From Typha latifolia (taxonomy: Eukaryota; Streptophyta; Magnoliopsida; Poales; Typhaceae), in the NCBI GenBank assembly GCA_019914945.1, contig CM034099.1, forward strand, positions 1 through 64,000: a stretch of 64,000 nucleotides of DNA, read 5' to 3'. Positions 34,813 through 46,261 of this stretch are shown piece after piece. A program made the position numbers and the translations under genes. Below the pieces are notes generated by a model. The model was given only the letters and a program-made list of their open reading frames with translations. It did no database searches and was not told the origin of the DNA. Each line of letters begins with the position of its first letter. The stretch's first letter is position 1.

Positions 34813-37192
34813 GATCACAAATAAACACGATACCGGAACTTAATCAAGCAGAGGTGGCTATCATGACAGACGAAATTTGCCATCAAAGAAACTAAGCCCA
34901 GTTGATGCTAGTTTAATTTCAGATGTTACAATCTCTCATGACATGAAATATATGTTATCAGCATTAATTCGTCTGAGGTATAGTTGTGTTTACACATGTA
35001 GATTATGAAGCACGCACCATGGACATCGATCTAGTAGTCTAGTTAGGCTTCAATTGGCCAAAAGTAAAGTGTGTACTGACGTATATCTATAGTACTATTT
35101 TCTTAGTGGCTCTTTGGATGGCCGACAGCAGTCCTTGCTCTCCATTCACACTTACTTAGCTAATTGAAAAATAGAATAAGGGGGGTGGGTGGATTGGCCC
35201 ACGCCCATCCCCACCCAAAACACAAATCTCTTCACCTGAACATGGGACATTAATCTAATTAACCAACCTTATCCGTACTTGCAAAAGAGACTCTTCAACA
35301 GAGCAAAGTGCTCTTCTGAGGATTCGTTTTTAATTTTAAAAAAAAAACCTTTATAGCTATGCTCACAAACATTGGAAATGACTTCTCATACTCATCATAC
35401 ACATTGGTGTCACATAACACTTGAAATAATAAATAAACTCGTACCTTTTCTTGTCCTTTCTTTCAGCAATTAATTGCTTTTAATTTCTGTCCACCACCTA
35501 TTTCTGCTGTAACATATGAAGTATATAATTACTTGTACGTGTAAGTGCATGTTGCATGATATACATACATATATATACTCAGAACTTTATTTCTGCTGTA
35601 ACATATGAAGTATCTCTTGGAATTAACGAAGCCTCATAGTATATTACGCCATATATTACGTCAGTGTGACGCTTTGTTACACCTTAGGTACGTAGAATCT
35701 TCAGACCACCATAACATGGTTCAAATGGTGGGACTCAAATTGCGAGTCCGTCATTTAATTCGGGTCCACCAATCAAGATAAAGACAGGTAAACTTATCCC
35801 ACTATTGAATTTCTAGCGGACACGCGGTTGATTTCCTCAGCGAGTGGAAGGTAGCTGTTTGAGCTTCACTGTCTGATGTAAGAATACAAACTACAACTTT
35901 TCAAATACCTGGAAAAGCAAAAAGTAGAGCCCTCTGTTAATCTTCACAAAACCATGCAAATTTTCTGGCAGTAGCATATATATATTTCAAAGGCTGAGGA
36001 TGATGTGTTGCACAATGAGATCTTTAGTTAGATTTGATATCAACCTTCTGACAAGGGAACAAGATGGAGACAAGGAGCGTATTAGCTTGGATCTGCAGCA
36101 CTGACACTGCTCCATCCAAGTTAAGCTCACGCAGTGCAAATAATCCTCCTGCAGCATAATCTATTTGCAGCCTTAAATGTCATTTAATTATTCAATTCAC
36201 CATTTCCCCAGAACTAGGAACGACGCTCATCGCTTCTCAAAAGAAGGAAAAAGTTGTTGAAAAAGAGCTCTCAGGTAGCAGATTGCCAGTTAATCTGATG
36301 ACGACAACCTTGATTGTCATAATCCTTGTATCTGTCTGGACTTTCATGGCTTGAAGACGGTTTGGAGGTCTACAGAATTCTAAAGGGCTATTCGCTGATA
36401 TGGAGGCATGGAGCCCAATAATGGACTACATACAGGTGTACATTTCCACTGGTGCACATTAATAATACTCGGAAAAGGAAGTAGCTAAATATGCTGACAA
36501 ACATTTGCAGCAATCAAAATTTAATGGTCCATCAGCAGCAACCATCTGAACAGTTAGCGAACTCTTTTGTATACCTCATAGATTGGAAAGAACGATTTCT
36601 ATTTTATTTTATTTTTAAAGAAAAAAGGAAGATTGAGTTCACAAAGTCTGTTGCACAATGCACATTGAAGAAGATTTATTAAGAAAATATTTAAGAAGGA
36701 ACTCAGAAGTCGTAAACATAGTACTAGAAGCAATTTATCCTTTACTGACCTGATATTGTGTGAGCAGAAAGATTTAATCATGCCAACAAATGTGGCAAGT
36801 CCTGGACAACTGTCCCTATATTGTCCAATCCTGATCATCATGTTTACATTAATCAACCTAGGCAGGCCCTTCGGAGGATACAAGGAAATTGTGCACCAAG
36901 AGGAGAAGAAGATATTGTGGTTCGAAAATCTGTAAATTGAAGCTATTGAACATGTCATTCAGGGTAAGATGGTGATGTATTTGGATATTGTATAAAATAA
37001 GCATAAACAATACATGCAATCACAAGCATCGTATGTACATATCACAATTCTTAGTTGTACAAATTACTGTGTATACGAGCACGACTTCTTATCGGTTCAA
37101 ACAAAATGGTTCATAACAAGTGGAGGAATTTTGCATGCATCAGATGCATGTGTAACAGGATATCGGAATGACAATCAACTTTGTAAAGCAAT
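34200..37192. other. Intergenic, AT-rich, with microsatellites
   Basis: Contains (TA)n at about 34431-34455, (AAT)n at 34760-34812, and an exact 26-bp direct repeat at 35499-35524 and 35588-35613. Short open frames have no recognisable motif. No gene supported. Confidence 0.5.
34760..34812. repeat. (AAT)n microsatellite
   Basis: About 17 trinucleotide repeats without interruption. Confidence 0.97.
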
Positions 37193-37205
37193 GAAAAAAG
37201 TGGAA

Positions 37206-40200
37206 AAGAAAATGGGCTCTGCCACTCTGTCGGCTCGGATTCTACCAGAGTCCGATCATCCGAATCCATGGGTGGAGTCAAGACGCGCATCCGAGAAATC
37301 GGTGAGTGAAATTTTCTTTTAAAAAGGACCAGTTACTCTCACACGGGGCAGTAGAGGATATAAGAGTATCTCTGGTTTTTGAGAAGAGTGAGAGTAGCAA
37401 ATTGTTGTACAAAGAGGTATTGTTAGGGTTTGGTCAATCGGAAGAAAAACTGAGAAAGGAGAAGAGACCGAGGTTTCACCACCATCTTGGAAGATCGAGG
37501 GTCCGGAAGGTGTTTTAGGTGCAATGGTCGCGATCACTGGGCGGTGAACTGTCGGAATAGCATCCTGCGCTATAAGTACGAAAAATTTGGGAACGGGCTA
37601 GAGGCTACAGAATGGGGCAAGAAATCCAAAATTTCATGGGTGATGGTAAATGTTGCGGGCATCGGAGGAGATGCGCAAAAATGAATTCAATCCGAGATTC
37701 TGTATGGTGGTTACCTTGACTCAAGAATGGATATCTACAAACAACTTGGATCTGGTAATGGATGCCATGTGGTCTCTCAGGCCCACGACTGGCGATCTCG
37801 TACAATTTCACAAAAGGAATATCTGGTGGACTTCTCTTCTGTGCAGAGGATGGAGGAGGTTTTGAGGTTGCGAGAAATTGATATTGGGATAGTGATAATG
37901 AGGTTCTCAACATGGCGAAAGAATTCCAAGATGGTGGAAGAAGGAACCAGTATGGGTTAGAATCTCAAGTATTCCTTTACAATGTTGGGATTACATTCAT
38001 TTTAAGGTTATGGTGGATGAACAAACTAGTAAGAAGATAAACTTGAAGTATGCTCAGTTAAGAGTCCTTGTTAAGGATATTGCTAATATTCCAGTTACAA
38101 TAATGATGATCATTGAAGGCATGATTTTTCACTTTCCTGTGAATTAGAGTGTTCGGATAAAAAAAACTGAACCAGAGAAAGTGTACCAGTGGATGAGGAA
38201 AAAAAACAAATCTATATATAGTCCTGAAGGAAGAGAATTATATTGAAGAGGAGATGCTGGAACAAAAGTGGCTCAATGAGAAAAATCAGGAGTGGCATCA
38301 TAGGAAAATGCTTTGGAGGCAGAGCCACTACAAGCACAAGGTCCAGAAATTAAAAAATACATGAGGGAAAAACAGAGTTCATCACCAAAAATTCCTACAA
38401 GGAGAAGCATTAGGAAATAGGGGTTCAGGAGCAAAAGATACATGATAGAATTGCTGAAGTTGGGAGAACAAAAACTTTGGAACAAGCAAAAAGGAGAACT
38501 AACCCTGGTAATGATCCTTTATAAAGTGTCTAAGTTTCTCATAATTTTCTGAAAATAATCCATTTATGCAATTTCTAAGCAAAATTTCTACAAATACATG
38601 TGGAGTATTTTTGGGAAGCTCCTTGACAGAGCAAGAGGAAAATTTGAAAATTTTGAAAACCCTCAAGAGGGATAGAGTAGAAAAATATATTGAGTCTTTT
38701 TTGCAGAAGAAAGCAAAGGTGATACCCTGAACATTAGAGGTTTGGGGGGCCGTGAAAAAAAGAGAAGAATCAAGGAGATAATTAGCCGAGAGCATCTAGA
38801 ATTTTTTTTTGTTTGCAGGAAAGAAAGGAGGTCATGAGTGATTGTATGCTTAAAAGTCTGAGAGGGGGTGGAATAACCTTTTGAGATTATCTACCTGCCT
38901 TTGGGCTTTCTGGAGGAATGCTGATGGGTATAAATGAAAACATCCTGGAGGTGCTGGACTGTGTACAACATAGGTATTCAATGGTTATGCATGTCAGAAG
39001 AAAGACAAAGATGAGGATTAGGTGTTGATAATTGTGTATGGACCTCAAACTTAAGCAGAAAAAAAGATTTTGTGAGAGGGAATGATTCATCTAAAGAATT
39101 GGAAAGGGGAAAGGAGGAATATTAGTATTGACTTTAATGCAACTAGATATACAGAAGACGAAAAAACCTCTGGCAGTAGAGAAATGAAAATATTTAATTG
39201 GGTGATAGGGCAAAAAATTTACTTGGCCTAATATGAGGAAGCAGCATGTGTTAGCTCCTAGATAGAGTCATTGTAACAAATGACTAGGACCAGATGTTCT
39301 CTAAATCAGCTGTTATAGCACTGCCTGGAATTTGCTCTAATCATATTCCTCTATTGGTGGATACAAGTAAGATTGAATAAAAAAAAATAATATCTTCAGA
39401 TTAAAGCACTACTGGATCTGTAAAGAGGAGTTTGAAGATCTAGTGAAAAAGTGGTGGCTCTCTCCTAAGGGAGGGAGTTCAGCTTTGGATATTGGTCTTC
39501 AAAAATAAAAAAAAGTGCATCAAGGTTTGAGAGGTTAGAGCAAGAATATAAAAAACCAAGATTTAGGACAAAAAAAGGTGGTTTGAGAGCTTGGATACTC
39601 TAGATTTAATTGAAAAAACAAAGGCTTTATCTAAAGTGGAAGCAGCTGATAGAACTGATTTGATTTTGAAGTTAAATCAGTTGTATAAAGAAGAAGAGTT
39701 GCTGTGGCAACAAAGGTCTAGACAAAGATGGTTACTAGAATGAGATATGAATATTTTTTACTTTCATCAGATTGCAAATGGAAGGAGAAAAAATAACATA
39801 TGTTCTATAATCATTGATGATGAACAGGCGAGAGAGGTCAAAATAATCAAGGATCATATTACTGAGTATTATTAGAAATTATTTTGTGGGGGCGGGGGGT
39901 AGATGACGAAGCAAGTTTGGGAACTATACAAACAAGGAGAGAATGACAGGATAAATCTAGGAAAGCCTCACAGGGCCTGAGGTCTTGCAAGCTGTGAGCG
40001 AAATTTCTGATAATAAGGCTCAGAGGCCTTATGACTTTACCATGAAGTTCTATCATAAATTATGGGAGTTGATCAAAGATTATTTGATTAGAATATTCAG
40101 GGGCCTGTATGATGATCATGGTGGTCGGCATAGATTGAACTATGCTACGTTAGTATTAATTCTAAAGAATAGTGGAACTGAAAAGATAGAAGAGTATATA

Positions 40201-42524
40201 CCTATCAGCCTATTAAATTATAATTATAAGATTGTTATAAAAGTTTTAACTTTTAGGCTATGTAAGGTGATAGGGGATTTGATTGAAGAATACCATAGTG
40301 TTTTTATCAAACAGAAATACATTTTGGACAGTATGATTTGTGCGCATGAGATTATCTTTGGGATTAAAAAGTCTAAAGAAGAGGGGTTACTACTAAAGCT
40401 GAATTTTGAAAAGGTCTATAATAAAGTTAAAGTGTGATTTTCTTTTAGATGTGCTGAAGTGGAGAGGATTTCCTAAAAAATAGATAAATTGGGTGATGCA
40501 GGCAGTCACAACTAGGTACTCATTTGTCCTTCTTAATGGGGAGTTGGCAAGTACTTTAGATGTCGGACGGACTTGAGACAAGGAGATCCACTGTATCCTT
40601 ATTTATTCATGTTGATTGTTGATAGGCTTCGCATGATGATTGATCAGGCTAAGATAGTTGGTTTATTGACATGTTTGGACAATGATGTCAAGTCCAAGGG
40701 AGTTATAATTTACAATATATTGATGATACACTGATCTTTTTAAAGGCTGATGAGCATGAAGTGGGAGTGCTAAAATTAATAATTTACTGTTTTAAAGCAG
40801 TGTCAAGCTTAAGATCAATTTCAATAAATATTTGTTTGTTTATTTGGGGAAGAGATAAGGTATGGAGAAGTTTGCGAACTTATTAAACTGTAAAGTTGAG
40901 AAGTTACCAACAAAGTATCTTAGGCGTCCACTCTTATGATAGTAAGCTGAGAATGTGTGATTGGCTTTCAGTCATTGATAAAATAGATAAATGGTTTGCG
41001 GGTTGGGAAGAAAATTTATTCAATTTAGGGGGAAGAATAGTGCTTATAAATTCAGTACTGAGTACTAAAGTGGGTTAAGTCGAAAATTGACAAATTGAGA
41101 AGAAACTTCTTGTGGAGAGGCAATGAGGAGACTAGAAAAGGATATGCTTTAGTAAATTGGAAAAAAGTTTGTAAGAGCAAAAACCTGGGAGGGATGGGGA
41201 TTCTTGAATTTATAGACATGAATAGAGCTCTACTGGCTAAGTGGTGGTAGAGGTTGCTCCAATCTAAGAATAATTTGTGGGCTGATGTTGTAATGCAAAA
41301 GTACTATAGGCTGAGTTTTTTTTTCCAGATTACCAGCTCTAATAGAATTTCACCTTTTGTAAAGGTGTGTTGCACACCAATAAAATCTTTTAAAGCAAGT
41401 TCTGCTTTGGAGGCTCATATGGGTGAAAAACTAAGGTTTTGGCAAAATATTTGGTGCAGTGATTCTACTATGGCAACTAACTTTCAAGTCTTTTTGCTAT
41501 TGCTTGGGATGATAAGGTAACTGTTAGAGACGTGTGGAACCTTAAGTACCTAAAAAACCTAACTGAGCTACAGCAAAATAAAGAAAGGGTGGAGTCTAGT
41601 GGTATAACTATTTCAGGAATGAAAGATAGAATAAAGTAAGGTTTGCAAGCAATGGAGTATATACAGTTAAATCTTTTTATAGATTCCTAAATCATGGTGG
41701 AATCATTTCTCATTCTCTTCCAAAAATTTGGAAGTTAAAGGTGCTGTTGAAAGTGCAGGTTTTCTTGTGATTGATGTGTCAGAACAGAATTTTAACAAAA
41801 GACAATTTTAAAAGGCAACGGTGGAGTGAAAATACTACTTGTGTTTTTTGTTTTAAGGAGGAATCAATAGATCACCTTTTTGTGAGATGCAAATTTGTTC
41901 AGCAAATTGCTAAAAGGGTTATATCTGCAATGGGTATGGGCACTGGACCTAAGCATGCCAGGGATTGGTTTTGTTCTATGAGGTCCAGAAAGAAGATAAA
42001 TAAATGGCTTGTTATTTGTGTTGCGGCTTTGATTGGAATGTGTGGGGAAAGAAATAGCCAAATTTTGACTGATAAATCTAGAATCCGGAAAGATATTCAG
42101 CACAAAGTAACATCGTTGTTCCTTTGTTGGGCAGGGATGTAGGGAGAGGAAGTGACAAAGAAAGCGAGGAAAATGGTTCAACATATGGATTTGGAGATTC
42201 TGGACTAATTTGAAAGTGCTAGTTACTGTTGCTACTTGTTTAGATCTTCTTTTGGACTGTTTCCTGTTTACATTGCATGTAGGTGTATTTTGATACTGTG
42301 TGGTGGATGTTGTTGGATAAGCATTGGTGGGTTTTGTTTTGTGTTTCTTGGTGATACCCCTAGTTTGGTTGCTATTTTGTTGTTTACAGTTGTGATATAA
42401 TGTTAGGGGGATATGCGGATGCTGCTAAGCACGGTGAAGTGTGTCTTCATATGTTCTAGTTGTAGTTTGGATGACTGTTTTAATGTTTCAATGAAACAGG
42501 GGATTGCCTATTGCCGAAAAATAA
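37206..42524 (+). mobile_element. LINE (L1-type non-LTR retrotransposon), full-length but inactivated
   Basis: A 13-bp exact target duplication, gaaaaaagtggaa, flanks the element (37193-37205 and 42525-42537), giving a 5.3-kb insert. Parts in order: an ORF1-like region from the ATG at 37212 with a CX2CX4HX4C zinc knuckle (37511-37552); an apurinic endonuclease remnant starting near 38728 (NIRGLGGREKKRR) with DFNATR and later SNHIPLL; reverse transcriptase at about 39950-41080 with YIPISLLN, RQGDPLYPYLF and YIDD (40716-40727); and a zf-RVT region (about 41740-41950, CVFCFKEESIDHLF). The tail is A-rich. Stops and frameshifts break all reading frames. It sits between the ABCG22-like promoter and the 3' end of the JMJ22-like gene, on the opposite strand to both. 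Confidence 0.92.
40000..41080 (+). pseudogene. LINE reverse transcriptase remnant
   Basis: Fragmented reverse transcriptase reading frame: LILKNSGTEKIEEYIPISLLN, KQKYILDSM, LNFEKVYNKV (normally DFEKAYD), then after frameshifts RQGDPLYPYLFMLIVDRL and YIDDTLIF, then AGWEENLFNLGGRIVLINSV. Catalytic YxDD is intact, but the frame is broken several times. Confidence 0.88.
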
Positions 42525-42537
42525 GAAAAAAGTGGAA

Positions 42538-42906
42538 TATTCACAAATTTCATTGTGATGATCAGGCTCAATGGTTTCAATAAAAACTTACTGCTAATAA
42601 AGACTAATGGAACGTTGCAATTATAAAAGCTATTGGTACAAAATAGCATCTATTATCTGCTACAAAATAGTGATGGTAATTTTTAGTTTGAAGCCATCAA
42701 AATGCAACACAGTCGGCTAAACCTTTGTGTCACTATGTATCAGAACATCAAATATCTCTGAGAGATGAGAACTAACAGATGAGAAATTCTTTTCTTACTA
42801 ATATGCTGGTTCATACATGAGAAGAATCACATTCCTGTGGAACTTAGTAAAAAGAAGATGTTAAAGAAGATTTCGGAAGAGTTCGACTTCCTTCACATCT
42901 CAGCTG
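42538..42906. other. 3' flank of the JMJ22-like gene
   Basis: Likely 3'-UTR and terminator region of the minus-strand JMJ22-like gene; no separate feature seen. Confidence 0.5.
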
Positions 42907-43552
42907 TTAACTGTCTCCAAAAGAAAACTTGAATCCTCCAGTGTTGGCATCAGTGACAGATTCCCAGAAAGTCAGCCTTTTCTTCTGGGACATCTTCTGC
43001 CGGGCTTCAAATTCCAGCTGATTAATTGTTCTCGGAAAAGCAGCATCAATGGCACTCCTGAATTTCTCATATAGGTTGACCCTATCTTCAGTACCAGAGA
43101 CAAGCTCACTTGCATTAGGTCTACCGAGGAAATCCAAAACATTCAATAAGTTGCTCCTATAAGAGAAAGCATTGAAAACTGTAATCAGCACAACAACCCA
43201 ATGCTAGTTAATCAACATGGAAGAGTCACTCATACTTAAGTCGAGATATACATGTAGTGATAAATATCTCCTATACAAACTGTATCGCACAGTTCAAGGA
43301 AAATGGATGTAGTACATGCAGTCCATGAATATCTCTCATACAAACTATGTTGCACAATTAAAGTAAAATGGATGTAGTACATGCAGTCCACAAATATCTC
43401 TTATACAAATCATGTTGCACACGCAAGGAAAATGGATGTAGTACATGCAGTCCATAAATGTCTCTTATACAAATTATGTCACACAATTCAAGGAAAATAG
43501 ATGCAGTACTAGTCGACTGCATGACATAGTCAGGCTCACTGATGCGCGCGCG

Positions 43553-43587
<35 letters not shown>

Positions 43588-45546
43588 CAAGATTTAAAGC
43601 AACCTTAAGATGGAATTCACCATGCTAAGATACACTAGAAAACAGTATGATTTTGAACCAACTAACCTATAATGCGAGAATGAAACAGATGCTTAAGTAA
43701 GACAGCATTCACAAAATTCTTCTTCAAAATTAGTTAACAGGATAATAATGCTGGTTCGTCTTCTTCAAGACGCAGCGATACCACATATTGCACAAGAGAT
43801 TGGTTGCAAGATTAACACGACCAAGGGAAAAATGATTTAACGGTTCCGTTTAGATAAGGACAGCATTTTACCATATGTTCCCGTAGATTGCAATATATGA
43901 ATAATGTAAGATGTAATCTCAATTTGAATATACAGAAAAGGTCCTGACTTTTGGAGAAGATATAAACACCGCATAAGTGCCAAAGAAAGACATAGGTGCA
44001 TAGTACAGCAAAGTTGCACCTCGTTCCGTGGAACAAGGAAAATGTGGAAGTTTACTCTATCTGTTAATAATATACATCAGAATAACAGATAGAAAGTTCT
44101 ATCGATCATTTTCATTTTCACTAGGCAACAACATAACTTTAGAAGTAGTCAATACAGCAAGTATAGAAAAACTCACCTGCTCACATAGTTCTGGGTAATA
44201 GCAATGGAGTCCTCGAGATTGATCACCAAATGCCACCACCCATTGGGCACAAAGACCACCTCGCCTGCCATGCACACACATTCTATAGGTCTCGTTTTCG
44301 ATGTCCTACATGCTCCATAGAAGTTCATGAACCATTCCATGATGGATACAGGGCAGGCAACCTCAGCCCCATCAGGACTCGGGTGGACCCCAGGCGGAAC
44401 AACCTCTGGTGGAAACATCACCCACTTCTTCGATCCCTTGATCACCGCATTCCAGGCAGATGTAGAATTTGGGTCGACATGGAAGGACGAGCCTGACCCA
44501 GCCGGCCCAATGATGATCCACCGATAGTCGGGCCTCTCGTTGCCTAGAACCGAAAAGAGATCCTCCCTGAAGTATATGGGAACTTCGTAGTCAGAATCCA
44601 GCTCGGGCACCTTCTCCGCAAACTTGGAGTCGAAGAGGTAGAGCGGCCGTTCCTCCTTAGTGGCGTCGGCGTACTGGAAGTATCGCTCGACCGTCATCTG
44701 AACAGGCCCCACGGAAAACTGGACGTCACCGCAAACCCGGAGCAGGTGCTCGCTGCTCCACTTGTGCATGGCCGGCCAGCTATCCAGGCAGCCCTCGAGC
44801 AGCACCGGCTTGTTGGGCTCCTCGAAACAAGTCACGAAGTCGTCGATCGAGATCCCACGCCTTCTCTGGATGTTGTCCCGCTGGAGCCACTCGGGCTTCA
44901 TCTCCATATTGGCGCAGAGCCAGCTCTGGAAGAGGTAGTCCGAGTAGAAGTTCCTGATGTTGAGGACGAAAGGCACCGAAACCGAACGGAAAGGGTTACA
45001 TAGAAGCTTAGCGGCGGAAATGTAGGTGGATCTCCAAGACTCGGTGAAAAAGAAGTCGCCTTTAAATTCGTCAAGGACGAGATTTCGCCAAAGAGGCTCG
45101 TGGCTGGAGAAGACGTACAAGGATTTGCTCACTAGGGAGAGGACACCCAAATCCCTCGCGCGGAGGAGGGCGAGGACGTCGAGGAGGAGCTCGTCGGAGA
45201 GGACACGAAGGGTGCCGAGGCCAGGGTCGCGGATATTGGAAGAGGGGTCTAGGAGGAGGAGGTTGCCGAGGGGTTGGATGAAGTGATTCCCCGAAGAGGG
45301 CGACGATTTGAGTTTAAACCCTAATTCTTCTTCTTCTTCTTCGAATTCATCGTACTCGCCTCGCTGCAGTCCATCGACGCGTGCTACAGATTGGGTTGTG
45401 GGAGATGATCCATGTTTGGATCCGGCGATTGCTCTCTTCTTCTTGTTAATGTTAATCTGCTGCTGCTGCTGCTTCTTCTTCTTCTTCTTCTTCTGCTTCC
45501 TTTTGGTGGGAATGGGAGAGATGAGACTGTGGAAAGCGCTCGGCAT
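42907..45546 (-). CDS. JMJ22: F-box and JmjC-domain protein, JMJ22-like
   Basis: JMJD6-type Fe(II)/2-oxoglutarate oxygenase with an F-box; Arabidopsis JMJ22 is reported as a histone arginine demethylase acting redundantly with JMJ20 in light-controlled germination. Two coding exons, 44177-45546 and 42907-43156, give 539 residues in frame across the junction. The F-box lies at about residues 113-160 (VLSDELLLDVLALLRARDLG...PLWRNLV). The JmjC core (about 240-455) keeps the HxD iron ligands H355 and D357 (SSFHVDPNS) and the distal H438 (NGWWHLV); GSKKWVMFPP is the usual substrate and cofactor strand. The N-terminus holds a low-complexity Lys then Gln run (about residues 15-38) from AAG/CAG-type repeats, probably doubling as a nuclear localisation signal, and a Glu run at about 68-73. 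Exon 1 is very GC-rich. Biochemical activity is inferred from family only. Confidence 0.94.
43255..43510. repeat. 65-bp minisatellite in JMJ22 intron
   Basis: About four head-to-tail units of 64-65 bp. The marker (g)gatgtagtacatgcagtcc starts at 43305, 43370 and 43434, with a diverged fourth near 43499. Units differ by scattered substitutions. Confidence 0.92.
43546..43588. repeat. Compound (GC)(CA)n(TA)n microsatellite
   Basis: A short GC run is followed by CA repeats and TA repeats, next to the 65-bp minisatellite in the JMJ22-like intron. Confidence 0.93.
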
Positions 45547-46261
45547 CTGCTATCTCGAAGGATGCCGGAGACGAGGTTTTGATTTGTATGGATTTATTTG
45601 TATCGTAGTTTATTAGGGTTGCAAGAGGGATTGCCTTAAATGGGCTGGGCCTAGAGTTCCTGAAATTGGCCCGCTATCTAAAGCAAATTTGTGGTTTATT
45701 CGGCCGATTAAGCTTAGTAAAAAATAGTACCTAGAGGAGGCGCCATGTCGAGGCCAAGAAGACACTATCCCAACTAACAATGACACTGCTGACATAGCGG
45801 AAGAAATGTAGTTTTGATACGACCGAGCTTAACAGGTTCCTTAAAACTTCATTAACGATAAAAGAAACGATCGTGGTTGCGATTTCCGCCAAGGCAAATC
45901 ACGACAATTGCTTCACAACCGGAGAGTGAAGATCAATCTTCTCCGCTTATAGAAAAACAAAAATAAAAACAAAAAAGACCAAGCAATGACCCAATTCAGT
46001 TGCCTTGTACGTGGACATCTTTTATTAGATGGCAATACAAAGAATATTTTAAGAGGGGTCGCAGAGGAAAACATAAAATACAAGAACAATGATATTTCCA
46101 ACTTTCAACTCCGATGCTGCAAGAGAATCCACACAAGGATGCAACAATTTCTTCCATCGGAAATGTAAAGGAACACCAACTTTAGATCCCAAATAATTGT
46201 TGAAGAGGAAGCTCTTTTGGCACCTTATGGTTGAATCATCATCATTATCATCCATCCCCTA
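45547..46261. other. Spacer between JMJ22-like and MYOB7-like genes
   Basis: Promoter and leader of the JMJ22-like gene on one side and the 3' flank of the MYOB7-like gene on the other, both on the minus strand, within 715 bp. No further feature is evident. Confidence 0.5.

Noticed and set aside
43305..43510. Spaced repeats resembling a CRISPR-like array
   Set aside because: Units are contiguous 65-bp tandem repeats without unique spacers, in a plant intron.
44230..45286. Plus-strand frames of 66-88 residues
   Set aside because: Shadows of the JMJ22-like coding exon.
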